Part shown: in pieces, positions 20,051 to 28,352 of the stretch
Layout: the number at the start of each line of letters is the position of its first letter
Numbering within the stretch: the stretch's first letter is position 1
The notes under the pieces: generated by a model
Told to the model about the DNA's origin: nothing
Seen by the model: only the letters and a program-made list of their open reading frames with translations
Databases searched by the model: none
Assembly (NCBI GenBank): GCA_916048145.1
Contig: CAJZGT010000002.1
Location: 1 to 28,352, forward strand
DNA: 28,352 bases
Source of the DNA: an uncultured Streptococcus sp.
GTDB taxonomy: Bacteria > Bacillota > Bacilli > Lactobacillales > Streptococcaceae
Direction: 5' to 3'
Made by a program: the position numbers and the translations under genes

Positions 20051-22882
20051 ATGCAAGATAAAATTGTCATTCATGGGGCGCGTGCCCATAATTTAAAAAA
20101 TATTGATGTGGAGATTCCGCGAGACAAGTTGGTTGTCGTGACCGGCTTGTCAGGTTCAGGGAAATCCAGTCTGGCCTTTGATACCCTCTATGCGGAGGGA
20201 CAACGTCGCTATGTGGAGAGTTTGTCAGCCTATGCTCGTCAATTCTTGGGAAATATGGAGAAGCCTGATGTAGATGCCATTGATGGTCTCAGCCCAGCTA
20301 TTTCCATCGACCAGAAAACGACTAGTAAAAACCCTCGCTCGACGGTGGGAACAACGACTGAAATCAATGACTATCTGCGTCTCCTCTACGCGCGTGTGGG
20401 GACGCCTTACTGTATCAACGGGCATGGGGCTATCAAGGCTTCTTCTGTGGAGCAAATCGTGGATAAGGTTTTGGAATTGCCAGAACGCCAGCGCTTGCAG
20501 ATTTTGGCCCCTGTCATCCGCAAGAAAAAAGGCCAACATAAGAGTGTTATCGAGAAGGTTCAGAAAGATGGGTATGTTCGTGTCCGTGTGGATGGGGAAG
20601 TCTATGATGTGACCGAAGTGCCAGAGTTGTCTAAGAGCAAGCAACACAATATCGATGTCGTGGTTGACCGTATTGTTATCAAGGAGGGCATTCGTAGTCG
20701 TCTCTTTGATTCCATTGAGGCTGCCCTTCGTATCGCAGAAGGTTATGTCATTATCGACACCATGGACGACTCTGAGTTGTTGTTCTCTGAGCATTATGCC
20801 TGCCCAGTTTGTGGATTTACTGTTCCAGAGTTAGAGCCACGTCTCTTCTCTTTCAATGCTCCTTTTGGTTCTTGTAGTGAGTGTGATGGCTTGGGCATCA
20901 AGCTGGAGGTGGATACTGATTTGGTAGTGCCAGATGCCAGCAAAACCTTACGTGAGGGAGCCTTGGCTCCTTGGAATCCTATCTCATCCAACTACTATCC
21001 AAACATGCTAGAGCAGGCTATGACAGCTTTTGGAGTGGATATGGATAAGCCTTTTGAGAACTTGTCAGAAGAAGATAAGAACTTGATTCTCTACGGCTCA
21101 GATGGCAAGGAATTCCATTTTCACTATGAAAATGAATTTGGTGGTGTACGCGATATTGACATTCCGTTTGAAGGAGTTGTCAATAATATCAAACGTCGTT
21201 ACCATGAAACTAATAGCGATTATACTCGCACCCAGATGCGTCTCTACATGAATGAGCTGACCTGCGGAACCTGTCACGGCTATCGTCTCAATGACCAGGC
21301 CTTGTCTGTCCGTGTGGGTGGTGAGCAAGGGCCACATATCGGAGAAATTTCAGACCTGTCTATCGCAGACCACTTGGACTTGGTGAGTCAGCTGACCTTG
21401 TCTGAAAATGAAGCCATCATTGCTCGTCCTATTCTCAAAGAAATCAAGGACCGTTTGACCTTCCTTAATAACGTGGGTCTTAACTATCTAACCCTGTCAC
21501 GTTCGGCAGGAACCCTTTCAGGTGGGGAAAGTCAGCGTATTCGCTTGGCAACCCAGATTGGTTCTAACCTATCAGGTGTCCTTTATATTCTAGACGAGCC
21601 GTCAATCGGTCTTCATCAGAGGGACAATGACCGTCTGATTGCCAGTCTCAAAAAGATGCGTGATTTGGGTAATACTCTCATAGTAGTAGAACATGACGAA
21701 GATACCATGCGTGAGGCGGATTATCTGATTGACGTTGGTCCCGGTGCCGGTGTTTTTGGTGGGGAGATTGTCGCCGCAGGTACGCCCAAGCAGGTTGCTC
21801 GCAATAGCAAGTCTATCACAGGCCAGTACTTGTCAGGTAAACGAGCCATTCCAGTACCAGAAGAGCGGCGTGTGGGAAATGGTCGTTTTATCGAAGTGAC
21901 AGGAGCGCGTGAGAACAACCTGCAAAATGTCACTGCTCGCTTCCCATTAGGAAAATTCATCGCAGTGGCAGGGGTATCGGGTTCAGGGAAATCGACCCTC
22001 ATTAACAGCATCCTCAAAAAAGCCATTGCTCAGAAACTCAACCGCAACTCAGACAAACCAGGTAAATTCAAAACGATTACAGGGATTGAGCATGTAGATC
22101 GCTTGATTGATATTGACCAGAGTCCTATCGGACGAACGCCAAGGTCCAACCCTGCTACCTATACAGGAGTTTTTGACGATATACGTGACCTTTTTGCTCA
22201 GACAAATGAAGCCAAGATTCGAGGCTACAAGAAGGGGCGTTTCAGTTTTAACGTCAAGGGTGGTCGTTGCGAAGCCTGCTCAGGTGACGGGATCATTAAG
22301 ATTGAGATGCACTTCTTGCCAGATGTTTATGTGGCTTGTGAAGTCTGCCACGGGACTCGCTACAACAGTGAAACCCTAGAAGTTCACTACAAGGAAAAGA
22401 ATATCTCGCAGGTCTTGGACATGACCGTCAATGATGCGGTTGAGTTCTTCCAACACATTCCGAAAATTCAACGTAAACTCCAGACTATCAAGGATGTGGG
22501 GCTGGGCTATGTAACGCTAGGGCAACCAGCTACCACCCTTTCTGGGGGGGAGGCCCAGCGTATGAAGTTGGCTAGTGAACTCCACAAACGCTCGACAGGA
22601 AAATCTTTCTACATTTTGGATGAGCCGACGACAGGGCTTCATACGGAGGACATCGCTCGCTTGCTTAAGGTACTGGCTCGCTTTGTCGACGATGGCAATA
22701 CAGTCCTTGTCATCGAGCACAATCTAGATGTTATTAAGACGGCAGACCATATCATCGATTTGGGACCTGAGGGCGGTGTCGGTGGTGGAACTATCATCGC
22801 AACAGGAACTCCAGAAGAAGTAGCTGCCAATGAAGCCAGCTACACAGGACATTATTTGAAAGGAAAGTTACATCATGAATAA
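20051..22882 (+). CDS. uvrA: Excinuclease ABC subunit A
   Basis: The 943-residue damage-recognition ATPase of nucleotide excision repair; it scans DNA with UvrB. It shows two ABC-type modules: Walker A GLSGSGKS (K38) and GVSGSGKS (K647), ABC signatures [12 protein letters not shown] and [12 protein letters not shown], and Walker B ILDEPS/ILDEPT. Zinc modules are at Cys251/254/275/278 and Cys740/743/763/766. The ATG at 20051 ([17 protein letters not shown]) is chosen because an earlier in-frame ATG at 20018 falls inside the -10 box, and 943 aa is the usual length. The SD is weak. It overlaps pepP by 8 bp. Confidence 0.97.
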   Translation: MQDKIVIHGARAHNLKNIDVEIPRDKLVVVTGLSGSGKSSLAFDTLYAEGQRRYVESLSAYARQFLGNMEKPDVDAIDGLSPAISIDQKTTSKNPRSTVGTTTEINDYLRLLYARVGTPYCINGHGAIKASSVEQIVDKVLELPERQRLQILAPVIRKKKGQHKSVIEKVQKDGYVRVRVDGEVYDVTEVPELSKSKQHNIDVVVDRIVIKEGIRSRLFDSIEAALRIAEGYVIIDTMDDSELLFSEHYACPVCGFTVPELEPRLFSFNAPFGSCSECDGLGIKLEVDTDLVVPDASKTLREGALAPWNPISSNYYPNMLEQAMTAFGVDMDKPFENLSEEDKNLILYGSDGKEFHFHYENEFGGVRDIDIPFEGVVNNIKRRYHETNSDYTRTQMRLYMNELTCGTCHGYRLNDQALSVRVGGEQGPHIGEISDLSIADHLDLVSQLTLSENEAIIARPILKEIKDRLTFLNNVGLNYLTLSRSAGTLSGGESQRIRLATQIGSNLSGVLYILDEPSIGLHQRDNDRLIASLKKMRDLGNTLIVVEHDEDTMREADYLIDVGPGAGVFGGEIVAAGTPKQVARNSKSITGQYLSGKRAIPVPEERRVGNGRFIEVTGARENNLQNVTARFPLGKFIAVAGVSGSGKSTLINSILKKAIAQKLNRNSDKPGKFKTITGIEHVDRLIDIDQSPIGRTPRSNPATYTGVFDDIRDLFAQTNEAKIRGYKKGRFSFNVKGGRCEACSGDGIIKIEMHFLPDVYVACEVCHGTRYNSETLEVHYKEKNISQVLDMTVNDAVEFFQHIPKIQRKLQTIKDVGLGYVTLGQPATTLSGGEAQRMKLASELHKRSTGKSFYILDEPTTGLHTEDIARLLKVLARFVDDGNTVLVIEHNLDVIKTADHIIDLGPEGGVGGGTIIATGTPEEVAANEASYTGHYLKGKLHHE

Positions 22883-23936
22883 ACGCGTACAAGCATTTCT
22901 AACTAAAATGCAAGAAAAAGAACTAGATGGCATCATCATCAATAACCTTAAAAACGTCTACTATTTGACTGGTTTTTGGGGCTCAAACGGAACAGTCTTC
23001 ATCAGCCGTGACCGTCAGGTCTTGGTGACAGATTCTCGCTATATCATTGCAGCCAAGCAAGAAACCAGTGGTTTTGAGATTGTGGCTGACCGTGATGAAT
23101 TGGCTGTCATTGCAGGAATTGTCAAGGACATGGGCTTGTCTCGTATCGGTTTTGAGGACGAGATTTCAGTCTCTTATTACCACCGTATGCAGGCAGCTTT
23201 TGCAGGTTTGGACTTGCTTCCACAAACACAGTTTGTTGAAGGTCTTCGAATGATTAAGGATGAGGCGGAGATTGCAGCTATTCGCAAGGCCTGCTCTATC
23301 TCAGACCAAGCTTTCCGCGATGCGCTTGACTTTATCACACCAGGAAAAACTGAAATTGAGATTGCCAACTTCCTTGACTTCCGTATGCGTGAGTTGGGAG
23401 CATCTGGCTTGTCTTTTGACACTATCCTAGCTAGCGGTATCAACTCTTCCAAACCTCATGCTCATCCCATGCACAAACCAGTGGAGCTAGGGGAAGCTAT
23501 TACCATGGATTTCGGTTGCCTCTATGACCACTATGTTAGCGATATGACACGAACTATCTATCTGGGGCATGTCAGCGACGAGCAGGCGGAAATTTACAAT
23601 ACGGTTCTGAAAGCCAACCAAGCCTTGATTGACCAGGCTAAGGCAGGATTAGCTTTCCGAGACTTTGACAAAATTCCTCGTGATATTATCATCGAGTCAG
23701 GCTATGGCGACTACTTTACCCACGGTATTGGACACGGTATTGGACTGGATATCCATGAAGAGCCTTACTTTAGCCAAACTTCTACAGAAATTATTAAGGC
23801 AGGTATGGCCTTAACCGATGAACCAGGTATCTATATCGAAGGCAAATATGGCGTTCGTATTGAGGATGATATCTTGATTACAGAGACAGGTTGTGAATTA
23901 TTGACCCTAGCTCCAAAAGAGTTGATAGTCATTTAA
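22875..23936 (+). CDS. pepP: M24-family Xaa-Pro peptidase
   Basis: A 353-residue creatinase/prolidase-fold metallopeptidase cleaving X-Pro bonds. The N-terminal domain (~1-125) has [12 protein letters not shown] and VTDSRY. The catalytic pita-bread domain has metal ligands Asp212, Asp223 (MDFG; SDMTRT), His287 ([13 protein letters not shown]), Glu316 (DEPGIY) and Glu330 (VRIEDD), a complete set. Whether aminopeptidase P or prolidase (pepQ) is not decidable by eye; the length fits either. It starts inside the uvrA end (8-bp overlap), implying translational coupling. Confidence 0.88.
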   Translation: MNKRVQAFLTKMQEKELDGIIINNLKNVYYLTGFWGSNGTVFISRDRQVLVTDSRYIIAAKQETSGFEIVADRDELAVIAGIVKDMGLSRIGFEDEISVSYYHRMQAAFAGLDLLPQTQFVEGLRMIKDEAEIAAIRKACSISDQAFRDALDFITPGKTEIEIANFLDFRMRELGASGLSFDTILASGINSSKPHAHPMHKPVELGEAITMDFGCLYDHYVSDMTRTIYLGHVSDEQAEIYNTVLKANQALIDQAKAGLAFRDFDKIPRDIIIESGYGDYFTHGIGHGIGLDIHEEPYFSQTSTEIIKAGMALTDEPGIYIEGKYGVRIEDDILITETGCELLTLAPKELIVI

Positions 23937-23956
23937 TAGTCAAACAGCTCAAATGA

Positions 23957-23985
23957 TTGACTTTTAAAATTTAAAGGTTTATACT
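23957..23985 (+). promoter_or_regulatory. Promoter of the mgtA leader
   Basis: TTGACT (23957-23962) and TATACT (23980-23985) with 17-nt spacing, beginning 20 bp after the pepP stop and just upstream of the M-box. Confidence 0.88.
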
Positions 23986-23989
23986 GAAA

Positions 23990-24133
23990 GACGAAAACGG
24001 TAGGTGAGGCTACCATAGGGATACGGATGACTACCGCAAAGCAGTGGAGACACTACTCGTTGGTCAACAGTTTTGGTCGCGAAGGCTAAGACTAAGCTCA
24101 TTACATTGCCCTATGGAGTTAAAGCTTGAACGA
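23990..24133 (+). promoter_or_regulatory. M-box (ykoK-type) Mg2+ riboswitch
   Basis: The conserved M-box blocks appear in order: GGTAGGTGAGGCTACC, ATAGGGATACGG, CTACCGC, GGTCAACAG, then the distal CCCTATGGAGTTAAAGCTT. M-boxes sense Mg2+ and shut off Mg2+ transporter genes when it is plentiful. The terminator at 24157-24187 and the downstream mgtA fit this exactly. Confidence 0.93.
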
Positions 24134-24156
24134 AAAAACAGATAATTAGTTTTTTA

Positions 24157-24187
24157 ATCCTGCCATTTTTTGATGGTAGGATTTTCT
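24157..24187 (+). terminator. M-box expression-platform terminator
   Basis: ATCCTGCCAT (24157-24166) pairs with ATGGTAGGAT (24173-24182) with one G-U pair, then TTTTC. It lies 23 nt past the aptamer and upstream of the small ORF. Confidence 0.85.
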
Positions 24188-24216
24188 ACTGTTAAAAATA
24201 AAGAAAGGAGAAGAGT

Positions 24217-24360
24217 ATGCAAATTGATGATCATCCAGAGCCGCAGTATATGAGTCAGTTACTGTTTTGTATACTCGCCTTTGAGATTTATACTCTTCTA
24301 AAATCAAATTCAAACCACGTCAACGTCGTCTTGCCGTACTCAAGTACAGCCTGTGGCTAG
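24217..24360 (+). CDS. 47-codon leader ORF in the mgtA 5' region, 3' end made of BOX sequence
   Basis: ATG at 24217 follows a strong SD (AAAGGAG, 24204-24210) and encodes 47 residues starting MQIDDHPEPQYMSQLLFCIL. A short hydrophobic stretch (about 12-27) follows an acidic start. The last ~22 codons lie in the BOX element and end at its boxC, so the original gene was probably longer or different and was truncated by BOX insertion. It could be a small membrane peptide, a leader peptide, or a relic. I do not recognise it. Confidence 0.5.
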   Translation: MQIDDHPEPQYMSQLLFCILAFEIYTLLKSNSNHVNVVLPYSSTACG

Positions 24361-24395
24361 TTTCCTAGTTTGCTCTTTGATTTTCATTGAGTATT
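24290..24395. repeat. BOX element, A-C type, in the mgtA leader
   Basis: Ends atactcttctaaaatcaaat and ttttcattgagtatt match BOX termini, and cacgtcaacgtcgtcttgcc is boxA. There is no boxB. It lies between the M-box terminator and mgtA, so it is transcribed whenever mgtA is. Confidence 0.9.
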
Positions 24396-24420
24396 AGACA
24401 GTGAGTGACTCCTTGTTTAG

Positions 24421-24454
24421 AGTGAGAAAGTGAGTAAAAATTGCTATTCTCACT
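24421..24454 (+). promoter_or_regulatory. Hairpin abutting the mgtA SD
   Basis: AGTGAGAA (24421-24428) pairs perfectly with TTCTCACT (24447-24454), ending one base before the SD AAGGAAGGAG (24455-24464). Two more AGTGAG copies (24400-24405, 24429-24434) could pair with the same right arm. A translational role is possible but unproven. Confidence 0.45.
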
Positions 24455-24469
24455 AAGGAAGGAGAATAC

Positions 24470-27130
24470 ATGAAAACTACAAAAGAAAGATTAGCGACAG
24501 CTATTCAAGTCCCTTTAGACGAGAGTCTAACTTTTTATCATACCAGTTTAAACGGATTGACAGAGGAACAAGTCGAAAAAAATCGTAGCCTCTATGGAGA
24601 AAATATGATTACCAAAGGCCAAGAAGATTCGATTTTGAAAAAGATTTACGAATCGATTATCAATCCTTTCACAATTATCTTGCTTGTCATTGCTACTATA
24701 TCTTTAGTGACCAATGTTTGGTTGGCAAAACCAGGTCAAGAGGATCCCACGACTTCTATTATCATTGTTGTCCTAGTCCTCATTTCTGGTGGCATTCGAT
24801 TTGTTCAAGAACTCCGCAGTGATAAGGCAGCCACCAATCTTTCAAAAATGATTGTTAACACAGCGACTGTCATTCGTCAAGGGGAAATTCAAGAAGTACC
24901 TATCGATGATTTGGTAGTAGGTGATGTGGTTAAATTAAGCGCTGGTGATATGATTCCAGCAGATCTTCTTTTATTTGAGTCGCGCGATTTCTTTGTACAA
25001 CAGTCTGGTTTGACAGGAGAAAGTGATGCAGTTGAAAAATTGGCCTTGACCAGGGCAATAGACCAACAATCTGATAGCCTTCTCGAAGCTGAATCCTTGG
25101 CATTTATGGGAACCAATGTCTTGTCTGGTAGTGCTAAGGCTGTAGTTTTGGCGGTTGGTGATGCTACCATGATGGGAGCCATTGAGCAGACTCTAAACAC
25201 CTATGATGAGCCTACTTCGTTTGAACGGGAGATGAATAGTATTTCTTGGCTCTTGATTCGCTTGATGTTGGTTATGGTTCCCATCGTTTTCTTGTCCAAT
25301 GGTTTAACAGATGGTGATTGGTTAGAAGCAGGTGTATTTGCACTGAGTGTCGGTGTTGGATTGACACCTGAGATGCTGCCTATGATTATTACCGCTAGCC
25401 TAGCAAAGGGTTCTATTATCATGGCCAAGGAAAAAGTGGTTATCAAAAAACTCAATGCCATACAGGATTTAGGGGCGATTGATATCTTGTGTACAGATAA
25501 AACAGGAACTTTAACCCAAGATGAAATCGTTCTAGAATATCCCTTGGACATCCACGGGCGCTTGGATTTGACCGTCTTGAGACGGGCCTATCTCAATTCC
25601 TATTTTCAAACTGGTCTGAAAAATTTGATGGACAGAGCTATTATCAAGCGGACTGAAAAGGAAGCAAAAGAACACGCCCTCTTGCAAAATCTGGCTCAAA
25701 CCTTTCAAAAAATAGATGAACTTCCCTTTGATTTTGAACGTAGACGGATGAGTGTTATCGTTAAGGATGAACACGAAACGGTTAGTTTGGTAACTAAGGG
25801 AGCCCTTGAGGAAATGTTGATGATTTCCAGTCATGCGGAATATCATGGAATGATTACTCCCTTGACAGATGCTATTAGAGAAGAAATCTTAGCAGAAGTC
25901 AGACAGCTAAATCAACAAGGTTTGCGTGTCTTGGGAGTGGCCTATAAGTCAGGTTTGAGGGAAGGTCATGCCTATACAGTTGATGACGAAGGGGATATGA
26001 TTCTAACTGGTTATTTAGCCTTCCTAGATCCTCCTAAACCATCTGCAGCACCAGCAATTAAGGCACTGTTAGAACATGGGGTTCAAACAAAGATTTTGAC
26101 GGGAGACAACGAAAAAGTTACCCAAGCAGTCTGTGAAAAGGTTGGTTTGGATATCAATCAGATGCTGTTGGGGTCTGAAATTGATCAGATGAGTGATCAA
26201 GAATTGGCCCAAGCCGTAGAGGAGGTAACAGTCTTTGCCAAACTTTCTCCTGATCAAAAAGCAAGGATTATTTTGCAATTTAAGGCCAATGGTCATGCTG
26301 TTGGCTATATGGGAGATGGAATCAATGATGCTCCTTCTATGAAAGTTGCAGATGTGGGGATTTCTGTTGATACAGCAGTAGATATTGCCAAAGAAACAGC
26401 TGATGTTATCCTGCTTGATAAGGATCTAATGGTGCTTGAAAAAGGACTTGTTGAAGGTCGTAAGGTTTATGCCAATATGACCAAATATATCAAAATGACA
26501 GTGAGTTCTAATTTTGGAAATATCTTATCCCTATTGGTCTCTGGAATCTTTTTACCATTTTTACCGATGGCTCCAGTTCATTTGATTATCCTAAATCTAG
26601 TCTATGATTTGTCTTGTATTGCCTTGCCTTTTGACAAGGTGGATAAAGATTTTTTGAGAAATCCGCATACCTGGGAAGCTAAGTCCATCACACGTTTCAT
26701 GATTTGGATGGGACCTATCTCTTCTGCCTTTGATATTTTGACCTTCAGTTTGCTTTATTTTATCATTGTACCTATGACAACAGGTCAAACTTACGTTCAT
26801 GGGGCAGAGTCTGCCGTAGGCTTTATTGTTTTGTTCCAAACGGGTTGGTTTATCGAGTCCATGTGGTCGCAGACCATGGTTATCCATATGTTGCGTTCAG
26901 CCAACATTCCTTTTTTACAAAGTCGTCCAGCTTGGCTAGTCCTTGTGACAACCTTATTGGCTGCAGCCTTTGTGACCTTCCTTCCCTACAGTCCACTAGC
27001 TAGCCTTCTTCATTTAACTCCTTTGAAACCGATTTATTTCATCTTTTTGATTTTTATCATCATTTTGTACATGATTAGCGTGACAATTGTGAAAAAAATC
27101 TATATCAAGAAATATAAAGAATGGCTGTAA
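24470..27130 (+). CDS. mgtA: Mg2+-importing P-type ATPase
   Basis: An 886-residue P3B-type ATPase. N-terminal cytoplasmic region, first span pair (~63-110), actuator domain with TGES (182-185), second span pair (~255-310), phosphorylation site DKTGTLT with Asp343, hinge GDGINDAP (615-622), then a C-terminal set of spans (~690-880) including LNLVYDLSC. Length and motifs fit MgtA/MgtB. The M-box upstream strongly supports Mg2+ as substrate rather than Ca2+. The start has an excellent SD. It is probably expressed under Mg2+ limitation, complementing constitutive CorA. Confidence 0.93.
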   Translation: MKTTKERLATAIQVPLDESLTFYHTSLNGLTEEQVEKNRSLYGENMITKGQEDSILKKIYESIINPFTIILLVIATISLVTNVWLAKPGQEDPTTSIIIVVLVLISGGIRFVQELRSDKAATNLSKMIVNTATVIRQGEIQEVPIDDLVVGDVVKLSAGDMIPADLLLFESRDFFVQQSGLTGESDAVEKLALTRAIDQQSDSLLEAESLAFMGTNVLSGSAKAVVLAVGDATMMGAIEQTLNTYDEPTSFEREMNSISWLLIRLMLVMVPIVFLSNGLTDGDWLEAGVFALSVGVGLTPEMLPMIITASLAKGSIIMAKEKVVIKKLNAIQDLGAIDILCTDKTGTLTQDEIVLEYPLDIHGRLDLTVLRRAYLNSYFQTGLKNLMDRAIIKRTEKEAKEHALLQNLAQTFQKIDELPFDFERRRMSVIVKDEHETVSLVTKGALEEMLMISSHAEYHGMITPLTDAIREEILAEVRQLNQQGLRVLGVAYKSGLREGHAYTVDDEGDMILTGYLAFLDPPKPSAAPAIKALLEHGVQTKILTGDNEKVTQAVCEKVGLDINQMLLGSEIDQMSDQELAQAVEEVTVFAKLSPDQKARIILQFKANGHAVGYMGDGINDAPSMKVADVGISVDTAVDIAKETADVILLDKDLMVLEKGLVEGRKVYANMTKYIKMTVSSNFGNILSLLVSGIFLPFLPMAPVHLIILNLVYDLSCIALPFDKVDKDFLRNPHTWEAKSITRFMIWMGPISSAFDILTFSLLYFIIVPMTTGQTYVHGAESAVGFIVLFQTGWFIESMWSQTMVIHMLRSANIPFLQSRPAWLVLVTTLLAAAFVTFLPYSPLASLLHLTPLKPIYFIFLIFIIILYMISVTIVKKIYIKKYKEWL

Positions 27131-27210
27131 ATTTCATTTTGTCAAGAAAAAAGTACGAAAATGACGAAAAAAGTCAAAAAAATTTAAAAATAGGTCGCAA
27201 GTCGGATGTT

Positions 27211-27224
27211 TTTTATGGTATAAT
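27211..27224 (+). promoter_or_regulatory. spx promoter, extended -10
   Basis: TGgTATAAT (TATAAT at 27219-27224) lies 42 nt upstream of the spx ATG. The -35 region (around 27196-27201) is a poor match, consistent with an extended -10 promoter. The stretch 27131-27210 is A-rich and holds nothing else recognised. Confidence 0.65.
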
Positions 27225-27265
27225 AGACTAAACTGATAGTAACATGTAGCGAAAGGGGTAGGTAC

Positions 27266-27664
27266 ATGATTAAAATTTATACAGTCTCAAGTTGTACTAG
27301 CTGTAAAAAAGCAAAAACCTGGCTCAATGCCCACCAGTTAAGTTATAAAGAACAAAACCTTGGTAAAGAAGGAATTACTAGAGAAGAATTACTGGATATT
27401 CTAACCAAAACAGATAACGGAATAGCCAGCATTGTTTCATCTAAAAATCGCTATGCCAAAGCCCTTGGAGTGGATATTGAAGATTTGAGTGTCAATGAAG
27501 TCCTCAATCTGATTATGGAAACACCGAGAATTTTAAAGAGCCCAATCCTTGTAGATGAAAAACGCCTGCAAGTTGGCTATAAGGAAGACGATATTCGTGC
27601 CTTCCTACCACGCTCTGTCCGTAATGTAGAAAATGCAGAAGCACGTTTGCGTGCAGCTCTATAA
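27266..27664 (+). CDS. spx: Spx/ArsC-family transcriptional regulator
   Basis: A 132-residue Spx protein, which binds the RNA polymerase alpha C-terminal domain and alters transcription under oxidative or other stress. The thioredoxin-like fold carries the redox switch Cys10-Thr-Ser-Cys13 (CTSC), the TPRILKSPILVD-type block (ETPRILKSPILVD) and the C-terminal RAFLPR segment required for alpha binding. Mitis-group streptococci encode two paralogues (SpxA1, SpxA2); which one this is cannot be settled from the window. AAAGGGG precedes the ATG. A terminator follows directly, so it is monocistronic. Confidence 0.93.
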   Translation: MIKIYTVSSCTSCKKAKTWLNAHQLSYKEQNLGKEGITREELLDILTKTDNGIASIVSSKNRYAKALGVDIEDLSVNEVLNLIMETPRILKSPILVDEKRLQVGYKEDDIRAFLPRSVRNVENAEARLRAAL

Positions 27665-27669
27665 ACATC

Positions 27670-27701
27670 AAGGCTGGGAGTGTTTCCTAGCCTTGTTTAC
27701 T
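27670..27701 (+). terminator. spx terminator
   Basis: AAGGCTGGGA (27670-27679) pairs with TCCTAGCCTT (27685-27694) with one G-U pair, followed by a T-rich stretch. It starts 5 nt after the spx stop. Confidence 0.85.
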
Positions 27702-27730
27702 CTTTTAATTCAAAAATGATGTGAGGAATT

Positions 27731-28300
27731 ATGAAAAAAATACTGATTACAAGTTTTGCACTACTTTTCTTGCTTGCTGGATGTGGGCAAAAAAAAGCGA
27801 CAACTGCGTCCTCTAGTAGTGAATCTGAAACGTTACAGTCAACCTTACCTGTCCTAGAGAATGCTGAGAAGAATACAGTAGTTACAAAAACATTTATGCT
27901 ACCGAAGTCAACAGACGGTAGTCAGCAGATTCAAACGGTCACATATAAAGGAAAACAATTTTTAAGTTTGACTATTATTCAGAAAAGACCAGTTACCGAT
28001 GAATTGAAGACTTTTGTAACTGAGCATGGTGTAGAGGCTACCCAAAAAGCCCTTATTGAAGCTGAAGGTAAAGATACCTCGATTCAGGAAGCACGCAAGT
28101 TGCCAGGTTTTACTCTTGAGACGAAGATACTAAGTGAAACAGAAATTCAAACAACAACTACTTATGATTTTCAGGTTTTAGATATCAAAAAAGCTTCACA
28201 GGTTGAATATCTAAAGAATATTGGCTTGGAAAATCTTTTGAAAAATGAACCGAGTCAATATGTAGCAGACAGATTGGCAAATGGCGCGACAGAACAGTAG
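27731..28300 (+). CDS. Small lipoprotein, DUF1307/YehR-like
   Basis: A 189-residue secreted protein with a lipoprotein signal peptide: basic start MKK, hydrophobic core, and lipobox LLAG-Cys18. A Ser/Thr-rich linker (ATTASSSSES) follows, then a domain (~45-180) beginning NTVVTKTFMLPKSTDGSQQI. The overall pattern resembles YehR-type (DUF1307) lipoproteins, but this family call is from memory. Function unknown; it would be anchored on the outer face of the membrane. SD GAGG 5 nt before ATG. Located between the spx terminator and another gene start. Confidence 0.8.
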   Translation: MKKILITSFALLFLLAGCGQKKATTASSSSESETLQSTLPVLENAEKNTVVTKTFMLPKSTDGSQQIQTVTYKGKQFLSLTIIQKRPVTDELKTFVTEHGVEATQKALIEAEGKDTSIQEARKLPGFTLETKILSETEIQTTTTYDFQVLDIKKASQVEYLKNIGLENLLKNEPSQYVADRLANGATEQ

Positions 28301-28346
28301 AAAATCCAAATAAATAGACTGCCTGAATTGTAGAACGTAAGGAATT

Positions 28347-28352
28347 ATGCTA
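28347..28352 (+). CDS. Start of a further gene, truncated by the window end
   Basis: AAGGA (28339-28343) lies 3 nt before an ATG at 28347; only Met-Leu are visible. The 46 bp between the lipoprotein stop and this ATG show no terminator, so cotranscription with the lipoprotein gene is possible. Confidence 0.35.

Noticed and set aside
20225..20794. Minus-strand ORF of 189 aa inside uvrA
   Set aside because: It is fully antisense to conserved uvrA domain-coding sequence; a shadow ORF.

Overview
The window looks like chromosomal DNA from a mitis-group streptococcus (S. pneumoniae, S. pseudopneumoniae or S. mitis). The evidence is four BOX elements (the boxA/boxB/boxC repeats typical of this group), low-GC streptococcal codon use, and the order mutL / ribDE-ribBA-ribH / ruvA-tag / LD-carboxypeptidase / corA / uvrA-pepP / spx. 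All identifications come from reading the sequence and protein motifs; no database search was run.

Left core (1-8923). The 3' end of mutL is followed by two BOX elements and a hairpin. Next comes a leftward riboflavin operon (ribD-ribE-ribBA-ribH) with a consensus promoter, an FMN riboswitch and two successive terminator-like hairpins. ruvA-tag runs rightward and converges on a leftward S66 LD-carboxypeptidase gene. A leftward pair follows: corA (Mg2+ channel) and a DUF1129-like membrane protein.

Integrated element (8924-19987, 11,064 bp). A 25-bp perfect direct repeat (attL/attR) brackets an element resembling a phage-inducible chromosomal island (satellite prophage), inserted between the divergent corA and uvrA genes. 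On the minus strand are a tyrosine integrase, a RhuM-family gene and a CI-like repressor. On the plus strand are a Cro-like protein, a Rha-family regulator, a run of small overlapping genes, a replication module (DnaD-like initiator, frameshifted at an A8 run, then a DnaC-like loader), a broken Cse60-like gene, two conserved-looking unknown genes, an ArpU-like late regulator and a hicAB toxin-antitoxin pair. No terminase, capsid, tail or lysis gene is visible, as expected for a satellite that uses a helper phage. Operator-like AGTAC motifs cover the divergent CI/Cro promoters and recur inside cro. TTTGCTCCCC motifs near both ends are candidate integrase arm sites. The lactococcal Chi heptamer GCGCGTG is about four times denser in the island than in the flanks. 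The att core contains the corA -10 box, so integration appears to exchange the corA -35 region.

Right core (19988-28352). uvrA and pepP overlap by 8 bp. A consensus promoter and an M-box (ykoK-type) Mg2+ riboswitch with terminator follow, then a 47-codon ORF whose 3' end is BOX sequence, an SD-adjacent hairpin, and mgtA (Mg2+ P-type ATPase). spx, a small lipoprotein gene and the first codons of another gene close the window. Two Mg2+ importers therefore flank the island: corA next to attL, and riboswitch-controlled mgtA beyond uvrA-pepP.

The parts most worth checking are the att-core/corA promoter exchange, the Chi enrichment, the A8 frameshift in the replication initiator, a candidate iteron-like origin with an adjacent very short minus-strand RNA unit (18129-18462), and the layered leader of mgtA.
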